A stretch of DNA of 64,000 nt. It comes from Bradyrhizobium sp. CB1650. Its GTDB lineage: Bacteria > Pseudomonadota > Alphaproteobacteria > Rhizobiales > Xanthobacteraceae. How positions within the stretch are numbered: the stretch's first letter is position 1; each line of letters opens with the position of its first letter. Below the pieces are notes generated by a model. That model searched no databases, was not told the DNA's origin, and saw nothing but the letters and a program-made list of their open reading frames with translations. This document shows, one piece after another, positions 36,540 to 48,857 of the stretch. Both the position numbers and the translations under genes were made by a program. Location: contig NZ_CP121695.1 of the NCBI RefSeq assembly GCF_029761915.1, positions 7,469,501 to 7,533,500 of the forward strand, given 5' to 3'.

Positions 36540-37706
36540 ATGAACGCTCCACCAGAGAAAATCACTGCAGAAACCGACGCTACGGCTGCGACCTGGGATA
36601 ATCTGTCGCCGCTACTGATCGATATCCGCGCGCGACGAGACGAGTTCGCCCGCGCGCAGAAGATTCCCGATGAGATCATCGAGGGCTTCAAGCGCGTTGG
36701 CGTCTATCGGGCTATGGCCGCCAGGCGATTCGGCGGCGACGAGCGAACGCCGGCCGATTTTTGTCGCCTGATCGAGCGCATTTCCGAAGCCGACGGCTCC
36801 GCCGGTTGGGTCGCCAGCTTCGGCGATGGGGCTCGCTACCTCGCTGCTCTTCCGGACGACACGCTTCGCAAGGTATACGCGAATGGACCTGACGTGGTGT
36901 TGGCAGGTGCGGTTTTCCCACTCCAGCCCGCCAGGCGAAGCACCGACGGATTTGTCGTGAACGGCGTGTGGCCATTTGCCAGCGGCTCACCGGGCGCGGA
37001 CCTGATAGGCGTTGGCATCACTGTGGAAGACGATCCGACCGGTAGCCTTGTGCGTGTAGCCGTAATTCCGGCCGAGAAGGTGACAATCCGCCCCAATTGG
37101 GACGTTATCGGCTTGCAAGGCACCGGCAGCCACGACGTCGTTGTCAACGATGTCATTGTGCCGGAGGAATGGACCTTGATCCGCGGCGGTCCGCCGACAC
37201 TCGACGGGCCGGTCTATCGTTATCCGTCCGTGGCTTTCGCTGCGCAGGTGCATGCGATTGTCGGCATCGGTATCGCGCGCTCAGCGCTAGACGAGGTGAT
37301 CGCCATGGCCGGAAGTCGCGCCTCGATCACTGGAGCGCCCGTGATGGCAGAGCGCGGCTATGTCCAACTGGAGATGGCCAGAGTCGAAGCCATGCTGCGC
37401 TCCGCCCGTTCCTTCTTCTATGAGGCCACCGAGGAGCTGTGGAAGGAAGCGCTCAAGGGTACGGTAAACCCGAGCACGGCGACGCTGATGCGACTCGCCG
37501 CGACGAACGCCGCGCGGCAGAGCGCTGAGGTCTGTAGGATTGCGAGCGGTCTCGCTGGAAGTGGGTCGCTGTATACCACCAGCAATCTGGCGCGCGCCAT
37601 GTGCGACAGCTTCGTGGTTGCCCAGCACGCAGCTCTAAACGAGGGAACGCTCCAGAGCGCCGGCCGGCTCCTGCTCGGAAACGCAGCACAGCCGGGCTTT
37701 CCATGA
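36540..37706 (+). CDS. Flavin-dependent monooxygenase, acyl-CoA dehydrogenase fold
   Basis: 388 residues. The fold is acyl-CoA dehydrogenase-like: helical N-terminus (PDEIIEGFKRVGVYRAMAAR), ISEADGSAGWVASFGD, the beta-domain with NGVWPFASGSPGADLIGVG and GLQGTGSHDVVVNDVIVPEE, and a helical C-terminus ending GRLLLGNAAQPGF. The typical catalytic Glu of true dehydrogenases is not evident, and the pattern fits two-component hydroxylases (HsaA/DszC/HpaH-like) that use FMNH2 or FADH2 from a separate reductase. A broken flavin reductase gene lies at 60413. GAGGA lies 6 nt before the ATG. Substrate unknown, probably aromatic. Confidence 0.75.
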   Translation: MNAPPEKITAETDATAATWDNLSPLLIDIRARRDEFARAQKIPDEIIEGFKRVGVYRAMAARRFGGDERTPADFCRLIERISEADGSAGWVASFGDGARYLAALPDDTLRKVYANGPDVVLAGAVFPLQPARRSTDGFVVNGVWPFASGSPGADLIGVGITVEDDPTGSLVRVAVIPAEKVTIRPNWDVIGLQGTGSHDVVVNDVIVPEEWTLIRGGPPTLDGPVYRYPSVAFAAQVHAIVGIGIARSALDEVIAMAGSRASITGAPVMAERGYVQLEMARVEAMLRSARSFFYEATEELWKEALKGTVNPSTATLMRLAATNAARQSAEVCRIASGLAGSGSLYTTSNLARAMCDSFVVAQHAALNEGTLQSAGRLLLGNAAQPGFP

Positions 37707-37813
37707 AGTGGTTCACGTTCCCGCACGCTCCGCAGCAACGGATTGCCGGGACCTGCGATATGATGCGGCCTGCAGCTACAGGACCTGGCGGCCTGCCGGC
37801 CTTGTTTAAAGGG

Positions 37814-37853
<40 letters not shown>

Positions 37854-38094
37854 TGCGGACAGGTCAAAGTTGTTTGCAACTGGCTCAATTGCTGTTCAAT
37901 GCTCGCCGACAGGCTCGTCTGATCCGCCATTGCCCCTCCCGGCCCCTCAGCATCCCGCTGCGTGACGCCACGCGCAAATTGGTTCAGGTCACGATGATTG
38001 AACTGCGAACCATCCCAACATGTGCTGCGGAGTGCCCTGACTTTCCACACGACCCTTAGGTGGCGAAAATTGCTGTCGTATCCGGGGTTCCCAG

Positions 38095-38125
38095 CTGAGC
38101 TAGCTTCGAGAAGCTAAGCGGTCAA
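38095..38125. promoter_or_regulatory. tts-box-like sequence
   Basis: GCTAGCTTCGAGAAGCTAAG is nearly palindromic and resembles the tts core (GTCAGCTT.TCGAAAGCT) on the minus strand with one base missing. Weak match; no effector gene on either side. The remainder of 37851-38871 shows no gene. Confidence 0.35.
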
Positions 38126-38871
38126 ACGAAGAACTACGCGCTCTTTGCCCCGTTTCCTCACACGACCGCTCGGCTGCTATCGGCCGGACGTCCACCGGCC
38201 CGCACCTTCCGGACACTTTCCGCATCTTGAAGCGTTTCGAAAACGCGCCAAGACCGGATGACATCACGACGTACCCTTCGCAGCAAGCGCTTCGACAAAC
38301 GCAATCCCATCCCGCTCCGGATGACACCACGCCGATTCCGCTCGCCAGCGTGGCTTCGGCGTCGTCGGCGGGAGTCCGCGTAGAACGCCAGCACGCTCCA
38401 GAACATCTGCATCGTCATGCAATGAGGACCTCTCGACCACAGGAGACCGGTCCATGTTGGCCAATGCCGCTTGGCATTTCGCTTTGATGGACCAGCCGAA
38501 TGAGCCGCACTCCGCAAGGCCCATTGCAAGGATGCTCAGATCGGGCATCCTGCGCGGCAAATAGCCTGCGCTTGGACCAATCCTGTCCGCGTTGGCAGAA
38601 TGACCATCTTGAGTTTGACATCGTCGACGCTGGCCATGCCATTCGGATAGCCAACAAGACGCTTCAAGATGATGACCTGACGATTTGATCTTCTGGAAAC
38701 GATGAACACATACGACATCACACCAGATATCGCGTGCAATGCGCCTTGAGCGCTCGCGTGTGCAAGCCGATTCAAGAACATAATGCGAGGCACAGGTCGA
38801 ACGCTAGCGGATCCCTGAGCTGCCTGTGAGAAGTTGCCGGCTTGGATTTTTGCGGATGAGCTAAAAAGGCC

Positions 38872-38902
38872 TTGAATCGCACGTGACGTCACGTTGTACC
38901 AT
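38872..38902 (+). promoter_or_regulatory. MerR-type 19-bp-spacer promoter, copy B
   Basis: TTGAAT and TACCAT 19 bp apart, spacer with the near-perfect dyad CACGTGACGTCACG. No gene recognised directly downstream; the putative sRNA 2 lies 420 bp further. Confidence 0.5.
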
Positions 38903-39319
38903 GCGAATAGTTTAGGAAGCCCGGCCAATCGGAGCCGCTAGCGGCTTGCTGCCATCGGTGAGACGATGATGCCAATTCGGTCGTTGTGTATGCAGCAGAG
39001 GGCCCTCGCGTGCGGGATCGCGCGAACGGGATTCCGAGTGCTCGCATGGGAACAACAACGTACTTCGTCCCAGCCCAGGGGAAGCTGGGTTGCTGCACTC
39101 TGCGGCCGACACGTAGTTGACGCCTTTCGAACAGCTTCGGATCGTCTCTGTTCGGCGCCGCTCCTTTTGTCACCATGGCTTTCGACGATCCTCTGGGCAA
39201 GGGACGATACACCCTTCAAGGTTTGTGCGAGCCAGTGTTGAGTCGCATTCGGTCAATATCGTCTGATGGAAAGGAAAAGACGCCAGATTTCTCCGGTCAT
39301 TGACTCTTTCGTAATTAGA

Positions 39320-39417
39320 ATTTGCGGTGATCGTTTTGCCGCAAATAACCGTCGGCAGTTCTCCCTCTGTCGACGATGACTTCGGCCCGGCTATCGAAAT
39401 GAGGCCGGGCTTTTTTT
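39320..39417 (+). ncRNA. Putative sRNA 2 with anti-Shine-Dalgarno loop
   Basis: Three consecutive hairpins and no reading frame: TTTGCGG/CCGCAAA (39321/39339), a 9-bp stem CGTCGGCAG/CTGTCGACG (39350/39367) with loop TTCTCCCT, and a terminator. The CUCCC loop can pair with ribosome binding sites. The middle hairpin resembles that of the locus at 27094. The promoter is not clear; TAGAAT at 39316 could be a -10 for a shorter form. Confidence 0.6.
39385..39417 (+). terminator. Rho-independent terminator of sRNA 2
   Basis: GCCCGGC and GCCGGGC separated by a 12-base loop, directly followed by seven T. Confidence 0.85.
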
Positions 39418-40037
39418 GCCACCTATCAACGACAGTTTGGACTGTTCCGGCTCGCGGTATCTGATGATTGCGAAGGGCTAGAGAGACAGAGACAAACGTA
39501 AGATTGATTGGGAAGATAGTTCATCACATCCTGAAATCGATTGATCCGATCGTAGCGCCCGGGCTGCTCCCGCTGCTCGCCTCCATGGGCCATAGCGACG
39601 ACCTCATGGCCGTCGACGCCAACCACCCGGCTACCCGCGACTCTGCTCGGAGCGCCTGATCCAGCTCCCGGGCATGAGTATGGAGAAGAGTGTCCGCGCC
39701 ATCCTAACGCTCTATTCGCTCGACGATTTCGTCGATCCGCGGCGTGATGATGCCGGTCGACGATCTCGACCGTGTGCCCGGACGCACGCACGATGCCGGC
39801 CGAGATCGGGCGCTCGCTCGGTCGCCCAATCAGTCGCGGCAAGCTCTCAGGTCCGGATTTTCTCGCGCTACGGCTTTGGGCTTCGGCATGGTGCAGGTGG
39901 GTGACAGCAGGGGATATGCGCGCTTACTGATCAGGAAACGCGTGATCAGCTAAGAGAACAATTCTGTGCAAGGTTGCGCACGACTCTGCACCCAAATTTG
40001 AATGGCCTCCGCGCAACCGACCGACTATTGTCGATCC

Positions 40038-40397
40038 ATGTCGCGCCTTGTGTGTCTAACTGCTACTATCATCCTGTCGCTGCTGTCGGTGGTCGCGAAC
40101 GCTGCGTCAATTCAAAAGCGACCCAAGCCGGTCTGGCAAAGTTACGGCTTCCTGCCCGGCTATCGCCAGCCCCTGAGCAACAGCATTCCGCTCTACAAGC
40201 AGAAGGACGCGATGCGCCGGCTCTCACGCGCCGACCGGCGCCACTGGTATATTGATCCGGTTCCTCAGTACTACGGTTGGGATGGCGAGTGGCACTATTT
40301 CGGCCGCCCCGGCTTCCGCGGCGGCCGCTACAATGGCGGCAGTTTCGGGCCATGCTGGACGCGGACGCCGATCGGGCCGATCTGGAATTGCGGCTGA
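40038..40397 (+). CDS. Small secreted Tyr/Trp/Gly-rich protein
   Basis: 119 residues. Signal peptide MSRLVCLTATIILSLLSVVA with cleavage after ANA. The mature protein has no known domain: PVWQSYGFLPGYRQPLSN, a basic helix DAMRRLSRADRRHWYID, then aromatic/glycine-rich YYGWDGEWHYFGRPGF and a C-terminal Cys pair (CWTRTPIGPIWNCG). An ATG 36 bp earlier is in frame but would spoil the signal peptide. Similar small periplasmic proteins are common in Bradyrhizobium; function unknown. Confidence 0.7.
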   Translation: MSRLVCLTATIILSLLSVVANAASIQKRPKPVWQSYGFLPGYRQPLSNSIPLYKQKDAMRRLSRADRRHWYIDPVPQYYGWDGEWHYFGRPGFRGGRYNGGSFGPCWTRTPIGPIWNCG

Positions 40398-41136
40398 TTG
40401 GGCGGCGCGGCTAGGAGAAACTTCGGCCATTGCATCGGGATTACGTCGAGGGGTTTACAGACGTTCTCGCCGATGTTCGTCATCGCGCCGCAGCCGCATA
40501 GGCCGAGCGTGCTCGCAGATTCGATGATCGGCACCGCCTGCGGCAAATGAGCAGGCAAGTGACCGCGATTACGATGACGGTCTTGATCCGATCCTGCGCG
40601 AGATCGGCCGCTGATGATCGCAGCCGCCTTCTCCTGCGCCGTATCCAGGACGCCTTGCTGGATAATCGGCTGCTACAGTTACGTTGGACGTCTCACGGCG
40701 ATCCTCATTGAATGAGCACATGCTTCAGCTCGGTTTCCCATTGAGACAAGGAACTACGAGAACCCATGCAGTTGCTTCGGCATTTGTTCGAAGCAGTGCA
40801 CCAGCTTATAAGAGGTCCAGACCAACAGCAGCCGTTCAGGTGATTAAACGCTTCGAGCCCAGCGGGTGTTGATTCAAGTATATGAAACGGCTCGGCTTGC
40901 TGGCCACGAAGTCGTCGCTTGTGGCCGGCTCGCCAAATAAATGATCGTCGAAAATCACCACCCACGCGACGCCGACCTGATGCGTGCGGTCTGCAATGGT
41001 AGCCGGAACCCGGAGTGCCCGTTCGGCTACTGACATCCCCTCGCCTTCATGACCACCAGTTGTGCAGCTTTGGGTGGCATGGAGCGCGCTGGTCAGGTCT
41101 TCCAGCGATGAATGAGGCGCTCGATACGAGCAGCCA
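40398..41136. other. No gene recognised
   Basis: Short frames only. Confidence 0.4.
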
Positions 41137-41799
41137 CTAGAAGCGCGTATTTTTGAGCAATACATCCCCTTCCACCGTGCGTGGATAGTGGGCCGCCACT
41201 TCGAATGATGGTAGCAGGTCCAGAATGGCTTGCAGGGACAACTGCCCTTCGTAGAGCTCACGGTCGCTATATTCCGTGTAGATGAAGCGCGTGTTGCTCA
41301 AGGTCCGCATGCCGCCGGCAATAACATCGGCTTCGGCTCCCTGGACATCCATCCAGATGAAATCGACCGTGTCCAGCATTACCTCGCTGCACCAGTCGTC
41401 CAGCCGCCTCGTTTCAACCGAGACAGGGCGATCGAATCGGACCCAATCATACTCTGTAAGATGATTCTTCGGGCGGCGTATTGAGCCGGAGAGGTCCCAC
41501 TCCTTCGCATCACCATCTGCGTTGCTTGGATGGAAGTCGATCATCCCGTTTCGATCACTGATCGCGATTTCAAGCAGCTTCACCTTATTGAGGGATGAGC
41601 CCAGTTTTTTCTTGAAACGCGCGATCGCTCTGGGGTCCGGCTCAAAGCAGTAGAGCTGAGCTTGCGGGCAGAGGTTGAGAAACTGTTGCGTATCGGTCCC
41701 GTCATTGCAGCCGATATCCAGGATGACTGGATTCGGCTTCTGAAGAAGTGAGACGATGTATTGGTGGACTTCTACAGAGGACACGGGTGCTTTTTCCAT
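41137..41799 (-). CDS. FkbM-family methyltransferase
   Basis: 220 residues. SAM-binding motif I is VILDIGCNDGTDTQQFL; the acidic end of the second strand is LYCFEPDPRAI; KLLEIAISDRNGMIDFH and FIWMDVQGAEADVI are typical FkbM segments. These enzymes O-methylate sugars and related hydroxyls. In bradyrhizobia the Nod-factor enzyme NoeI (2-O-methylation of fucose) belongs to this family and has similar length, so NoeI is possible, but no nod box or nod gene is adjacent. ATG at 41799 chosen; a TTG 42 bp earlier is in frame. Confidence 0.75.
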   Translation of the reverse strand: MEKAPVSSVEVHQYIVSLLQKPNPVILDIGCNDGTDTQQFLNLCPQAQLYCFEPDPRAIARFKKKLGSSLNKVKLLEIAISDRNGMIDFHPSNADGDAKEWDLSGSIRRPKNHLTEYDWVRFDRPVSVETRRLDDWCSEVMLDTVDFIWMDVQGAEADVIAGGMRTLSNTRFIYTEYSDRELYEGQLSLQAILDLLPSFEVAAHYPRTVEGDVLLKNTRF

Positions 41800-42348
41800 T
41801 GGGTGCGGAGATCGCGTGAATTTCGAACTTCGAAGCCGCAATCACACGCCAGACGCGCCGGCACAACGTATATCAACGTATATAATTCATATGCCCCTCA
41901 GTCCCCTTGATCCATGAGGGCTATTTGGATGCCACCGACATGAAAAAGGAAACCTCTCGGACCGACAGGTGCAGCAACTGCCCTGCAATGCAAATTGCCT
42001 CTCGCTGTCTGGAGACCGCCGTGCGCCTTCGTTATGGCGCGCCTGTGCTGTGCTCGTGCCGCAGCGTGCAATGACCTGATCGAGCTCGGTCCAGATCAAT
42101 TCTTGAAGGTCCCGCGCTCTAGATAGTCGGTACAATTGTTATTATGCGCGAGTATCTCATATTGTTCGAACTCGCCCTTCGATGAATCTTGTGCGCCGCA
42201 CGTTTCCCCGGTTACTAGATGCTGCTGTAAGACGATCCAATTATGTGCAGCCAGGCCGCCGCCGTCGAAATACGCGGCGCGTCGATCGGTGTAAGGGCCG
42301 CCAGGTTGAGGAATCCTGGCATCAACTGGGTGTTCCGACGAAACGCAA
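41800..42348. other. No gene firmly supported
   Basis: A 44-codon plus-strand frame at 41940 is Cys-rich (RTDRCSNCPAMQIASRC) and could be a remnant; otherwise nothing before the groESL control region. Confidence 0.35.
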
Positions 42349-42364
42349 TGTCATTTTCGCAACA
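42349..42364 (+). promoter_or_regulatory. NifA upstream activator site
   Basis: TGT-N10-ACA (TGTCATTTTCGCAACA), an exact match to the NifA binding consensus, about 107 bp upstream of the sigma-54 promoter, within the usual 80-150 bp range. Confidence 0.8.
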
Positions 42365-42470
42365 GCTTTGCGGACTGTGTACCTGAGGGCGTTTGCTTCC
42401 GGACAAATACACGCGCAGGCCAGGCAACGATTCAGCAGAACTGCAGGTACAATCGTTCAGCTCGCTTTTT

Positions 42471-42486
42471 TGGCCTGACTCTTGCT
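42471..42486 (+). promoter_or_regulatory. Sigma-54 (RpoN) promoter of groESL
   Basis: TGGCCTGACTCTTGCT has the invariant -24 GG and -12 GC exactly 10 bp apart. With the NifA site upstream it predicts induction of the chaperonin genes with nif genes in the nodule, as known for one groESL operon of B. japonicum. Confidence 0.85.
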
Positions 42487-42547
42487 ATCATTGGGCTCGT
42501 CACAATGTGACTTATCTCCAACTTGTTCAGACGCTCAGGAGACTTGT

Positions 42548-44586
<2,039 letters not shown>

Positions 44587-44618
44587 TCCACTCTCTCAAA
44601 GTGTCGATGGCATGCAAA

Positions 44619-44640
44619 ACCCTGGCACGAATGCCAGGGT
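44619..44640 (+). terminator. Hairpin after groEL
   Basis: Perfect 9-bp stem ACCCTGGCA/TGCCAGGGT with a CGAA loop, 32 bp after the groEL stop and followed by TTCTTG, a weak U-tract. Confidence 0.6.
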
Positions 44641-44875
44641 TCTTGCTTCGGGCGAGCTTGCAAACGTAGCCCTTGCAGGCCGCGCCAAAGGCCAAACCAT
44701 CCGCCTATCCATATTAACGGCGCTAGGGCCCAGACCTAAGACTCTTCCGTCGGCGGGGACAGGGCCTCCGTCAACGTGCTTATACTGCGCTTGCATCCAC
44801 ACTATACCAATGTGTAGCCAAGCTAGCCACGCGGATGAATTGGCACGAAGCGGGGCCGGGGTCATTGTGGGCCTT

Positions 44876-46426
44876 ATGGCTATGTATACTCAGGTTTACG
44901 CACGATACGGTGAGGCGCAGGAACGCACAGCTGAGCGTCGTGCAGCTGCACTATACTCCAGTTTGATCGCTGACCTCAGTCAGCTGAATTTCGCAGACGC
45001 GGATGACCGCCGAGCATTCCCTCCAACCCTACACAGCATCTTGGCAAGGCATCGACTGTTCGGGCTCACCACACCAGGAGAGCACGGCGGATTAGCTCTT
45101 CCCTTGCAAGAGGCCATCGACCTCATCTCCGCCACTGCATCCTTCGATGTCTCCGCTGCCTCTACCCTCGTGATCCATAACTTCCTAGCCTTGCCCTGCA
45201 TCGAAGCGGCACCGCACATCCCCGAACAAAAGCATATCATTTGGGGTGCAACACGCGGCGATCTCTGCGCTTTCGCTTTGACCGAGCCTGGAGCAGGCTC
45301 TGCCCCGAGGCATATAGAAGCTTCGGCTCTCATGAGCGAAGATAAAGTTCAGATCTCTGGCCGCAAGATCTGGATTGGCCTGGCTGACTGGGCTCGCTGG
45401 ATCGTTTGCTTTGCTCGCGCGTCTGGTCCCGATGCGAAAGGTCGGCTCGTTGGTGTACTCGTTGACAGGCAGGCTCCAGGGCTAAAGGTCACGCACGAGC
45501 ATCGCACACTCGGTCTACGTGGCATTATTCAGAATACTCTGGAGTTCCAGGATGTCGAGGTGCCGCGTGCTTACGTGCTCTCTCGCGATCAAGACGGCTG
45601 GGGCGCGGCGTCATCTAGTATGAACCGCGGCCGTATCGGTGTGGCTGCTATGGGTCTTGGAGCGCTTGAGCGCGCTATCCAGCTCGCAGCCTCTTATGCA
45701 AGCCATCGTCGACTCGGTAAACTGCGTATGATCGAGAACAGCTACATCGAGCAGTTATTTGGGCAAATGGTGCTGCGGCGGGAAGTCGTGAAGGCGATGC
45801 TGGCAGCATCCTGCCGACTTGTTTCAGCGCAGGGCGCGCCCAACGTTTACCTTGCGTCGGCAACGAAGGTTTTGTCCTCCGAGTGGTGTGGTCTTGTCGC
45901 TGATCAATGCGTCCAGCTGTTAGGTGGCCGTGGTTACGATGAGGGAACGCCTTTGGCCAAAATCTACCGAGACGCTCGCATCCTCCGCATCTTCGAAGGC
46001 CCGACTGAGGCGCTCTTATCACATCTCGGCCGCTGCCTCCTCTCTAAAGCTACCCGTGATGAAATAGCCGATCTCTTTCGATCAGTTGGTGCGGCATCAG
46101 TCCATGCTGCTGCAATTGAGGAGCTCTCTGGACTCGATGAGACAGACGGTGCCGTACTGATCTATGCGGGTTGGCTCACCACATTGGGACTGGCAAACGC
46201 TGTCGTGTCTGCTGGTTGCTTCTCTGTCTCAGATTGCGCCGCAGCAGCGGCTGACCTGGTCAGTTCCGAACTAGCAACTCTCCGTACTCGCGCGCCGGCA
46301 CGGCAATCTATCGAAGTCCGCAATCGGGCCAGTCGGACTCTGTCCACCTTCCTTCAAGACGCGGCTTGTTCTATTCGCTCACCTGTTCTCACAGACGATT
46401 ACCTTAAACTCGTGCAGTATGTCTGA
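44876..46426 (+). CDS. Acyl-CoA dehydrogenase family protein
   Basis: About 516 residues with the whole ACAD fold: helical N-domain, FALTEPGAGSAPRHIEA at the flavin site, KVQISGRKIWIGLADWARWI, LGLRGIIQNTLEFQDVEVPR, MNRGRIGVAAMGLGALERAI, and the C-terminal QLLGGRGYDEGTPLAKIYRD with ILRIFEGPTE carrying the catalytic-Glu motif. The extra ~110 C-terminal residues are longer than in short-chain enzymes. The ATG at 44876 is preferred; the frame is open into the groEL terminator region. Substrate unknown. Codon use is less biased than groEL. Confidence 0.82.
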   Translation: MAMYTQVYARYGEAQERTAERRAAALYSSLIADLSQLNFADADDRRAFPPTLHSILARHRLFGLTTPGEHGGLALPLQEAIDLISATASFDVSAASTLVIHNFLALPCIEAAPHIPEQKHIIWGATRGDLCAFALTEPGAGSAPRHIEASALMSEDKVQISGRKIWIGLADWARWIVCFARASGPDAKGRLVGVLVDRQAPGLKVTHEHRTLGLRGIIQNTLEFQDVEVPRAYVLSRDQDGWGAASSSMNRGRIGVAAMGLGALERAIQLAASYASHRRLGKLRMIENSYIEQLFGQMVLRREVVKAMLAASCRLVSAQGAPNVYLASATKVLSSEWCGLVADQCVQLLGGRGYDEGTPLAKIYRDARILRIFEGPTEALLSHLGRCLLSKATRDEIADLFRSVGAASVHAAAIEELSGLDETDGAVLIYAGWLTTLGLANAVVSAGCFSVSDCAAAAADLVSSELATLRTRAPARQSIEVRNRASRTLSTFLQDAACSIRSPVLTDDYLKLVQYV

Positions 46427-47273
46427 GATTTTGCGGATGCCAGACGTCTTTCCACCTGGTGGTCCCGCGCGCGACGATGCAACTCCGCAAAGCCGAAGCA
46501 TCCTTGAGCACTGGCCGCGTCTAAATCCCGCAGGCTCTGCTATGAGGGCCTAACCTAATCTCGCTCCGGGCAGCGCGCCACCGCAGCAAAGGCTTTCGCG
46601 TTCAGGGGGACCCGACACCGCTCCTCGACCCGCTGCCGCTCCACAAGGATGGGCGGCCTCGATGAACTTGAGCACGTCTCCCCCATCCATGGTGGCCAGC
46701 CACCGTTTCGTGGTCCCCCATGGTCGATACTCGCGCCTGGCGACCGCGCGAGACGGATGCGTGTTCCGACATTTCTCGTAATTCGCCCGAGAAATACTAT
46801 GTACCACCGAAGCTCCGCCCTACAAAAACCCCGCGCCCTTCATTCTGGTACTGTTTCGCTTCATTGGAATTGGGGGCACCGAAGCGCATGCCGCAACGAG
46901 ATGACCGCCATTAGCCAGTGCCACGAGGCTTCTGTTGTTTCGGGCAAGAGCGGCAAAGCCACTATGCTGAACCCATCAGCATGTGTAAGCCCATCTAACG
47001 GTCTGGCACAGCATCAAGATAATCGAACCATTCGATAACCCCGCTTGAACTTGCGACACTCGCAGGTGGTCCAGCGAAAGGGCGGTACACTCACTCTCGT
47101 AGAGCCGATCTAGGGCGATCATCATCTCATGGTCGTGTTCCCAGTGATGGGGTAGCTCGGTAGAGCAAAGTCGCCCGGACGCGCGCCCAAATAGCGCAGT
47201 AGCGGGCGGCGGTCACCGGCAGTTCTCCGGTAGGATTAGATTGCGAGACGCCAACGCAACGGAGGAACCACCC
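46427..47273. other. No gene recognised
   Basis: Decayed sequence leading into an IS256 remnant; no complete frame with family resemblance. Confidence 0.4.
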
Positions 47274-47482
47274 ATGACCGACATGATGAACCTGCGCACG
47301 CTTTTGGAGAAAGATCTCTGATGCCGATCTCTGGCGCGAGATGATCGGCCTTGCCGCGCAGCCCCCGATGGAGCTGGAAATCGAATGCCAGACCGGCGCC
47401 GCCTATGGCGAGAAGACCCCTGAGCGTTTGGCCGAACACAACGGTTGCCGCGACCGGACTTGGGAGACGTTGGCCGCGTGAT
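47274..47482 (+). mobile_element. IS256 (Mutator) transposase N-terminal remnant
   Basis: GGAGG precedes an ATG that begins MTDMMNLRTLLEKD, then breaks frame after 15 codons; pieces in the next phases read LWREMIGLAAQ, MELEIECQTGAAYGEKTPER and LAEHNGCRDRTWET, the standard N-terminus of IS256 transposases (...YGE.S.ER...RNGYRDR.WET). After ~70 residues the similarity ends. No terminal repeats found. Confidence 0.75.
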
Positions 47483-48018
47483 GCGCTTATGCGCCTTCCC
47501 TTTTCCGGACAATGCGGCAACACCGGCCTCGAGCGCTATCCGGTCGATGAAGTGGCGATCGAATCTGTCTGGGCCGCACGGACGCATATGTTCGTGCTCG
47601 GGACGAGAGGGGTCACCTATGACATCGAGGTATTCCGACATAGCCCGACACACCGCCGACATCTTCCGGAGGACAACGACCGGAGGCATCAAGAGTGGAA
47701 GGCCGTTCGTTGGCCTGTTGTCGGATCACTTTTCGCGCTTGATCGGATGGGCCCAGCTGTCGTCGAAGTCGCAGAGATAATGGATTCGTCTTTCGTGAAT
47801 GATGTCGCAGCGCCGCGCGTTGCAGATATCGATGGGCTTCCGCTGACACCTTCCGCGGCACATGGCATATGCGAGTTTCACGACCTCTTTGAAGAGATCG
47901 TCTTGTGTCTATGCTTGACCATACCCTTAAGTCGGATGTCCGCTGGACAGACGCGTGCGTTCCGGAAGGAGGGCATCGACCGACACCGGCCGCTTTCGTT
48001 TTATGAACCGCGTCGGGT
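47483..48018. other. No gene recognised
   Basis: An open plus-strand frame runs through to 48040 without any family feature. Confidence 0.35.
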
Positions 48019-48045
48019 TCGTCAGCTTTCGGAAAGCTAGTCCGT
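48019..48045 (+). promoter_or_regulatory. tts box (orphan, interrupted downstream)
   Basis: TCGTCAGCTTTCGGAAAGCT followed by AG is a good tts-box match. Twelve bases later an inverted-repeat element begins and no effector frame follows, so the controlled gene was probably lost to insertion and decay. Confidence 0.65.
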
Positions 48046-48056
48046 GTACAACGCCG

Positions 48057-48145
48057 TTGAAGTTAGCGGCGCGTGGTAGGGACAGCGCTTGCCCTGTGTA
48101 TGCGTGGGGCTTTTGGGCGCCGAGTCACGTTTCTGCTAACTTCAA
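48057..48145. repeat. Small inverted-repeat element, copy 2
   Basis: 89 bp with 11-bp arms TTGAAGTTAGC and GCTAACTTCAA; the left end shares GAAGTTAGCGGCGCGTG with copy 1 at 30749. GGCGCGTGGTAGGGACAGCG inside is repeated imperfectly at 48154 just outside, reminiscent of the multiple terminal repeats of IS21-type elements. Confidence 0.6.
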
Positions 48146-48857
48146 TCAGTGCGGGCGTGGCAGGGACAGCGTCTGATCCATCCAGCCCGACCAGCGCCGA
48201 GTCGCGCCCGCGCTGCTTCGGTGTGAGACTGGGATCAAATCTAACCACCGGGCGACGTCTTCCAGATCAAACTAATAGCCTGCTTGCGCGCGCTCCGCGC
48301 CGAGGAGCTCCAGGGCCGCATGTCACCTGGCATTATCCCGGAAGTAAATTGTCAAACGACCTTGTCGCCTAGCTCGATGCAAAGTTTGACCGTCAGCCTT
48401 GGAACGAACACAGTGCATAGTGTTATCACTGCGTCGGTTCCGGTTTTGAGGTCTTCACCAGAAGCCGGACGTCAGTGGAAGTGCAGCCACGAGGACAGGG
48501 CGCGGATGGTTGCGGAGCTCGTGGCGAGCGGCCAACGGTCCTACTTGAGTGCAAGCGCAGCCCATCAGGCCTTGACGCGCGAGGGCACGAGCTCATAAAG
48601 CTGAGTGACCGACCAGCCTCTCTCTGAATATTCTCCCCTCGCTGCACCACTTCCGGAGAGCTTCCGTCGAGCGTGCCCCTCCAACGTCCGAAGGGCCGCG
48701 GAGAGCTCCGCTACCACGTCGGGTGCACGTTCAGGGTGCCCCAATCCGTCTTCGCTGCCGTGGTGTTGCTCTGTCGGACGCGATGCGGCTGTCCGGCATC
48801 GATTACGAAAGACTCCGCGCGTGGGATCGGCAAGGTCAGTCGGGACCTCCGAAACAC
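48146..48857. other. No gene recognised
   Basis: Frames on both strands without family resemblance lie between the repeat and the end of nopT. Confidence 0.35.

Noticed and set aside
38095..38125. Possible fourth orphan tts box
   Set aside because: One base short in the core and nearly palindromic; kept only as a low-confidence feature, not as a finding.
41137..41799. Naming the FkbM methyltransferase NoeI
   Set aside because: Family and length fit, but no nod context or diagnostic residue could be verified by eye.
47213..47692. 159-codon minus-strand frame
   Set aside because: It overlaps the IS256 remnant, whose plus-strand pieces explain the sequence.
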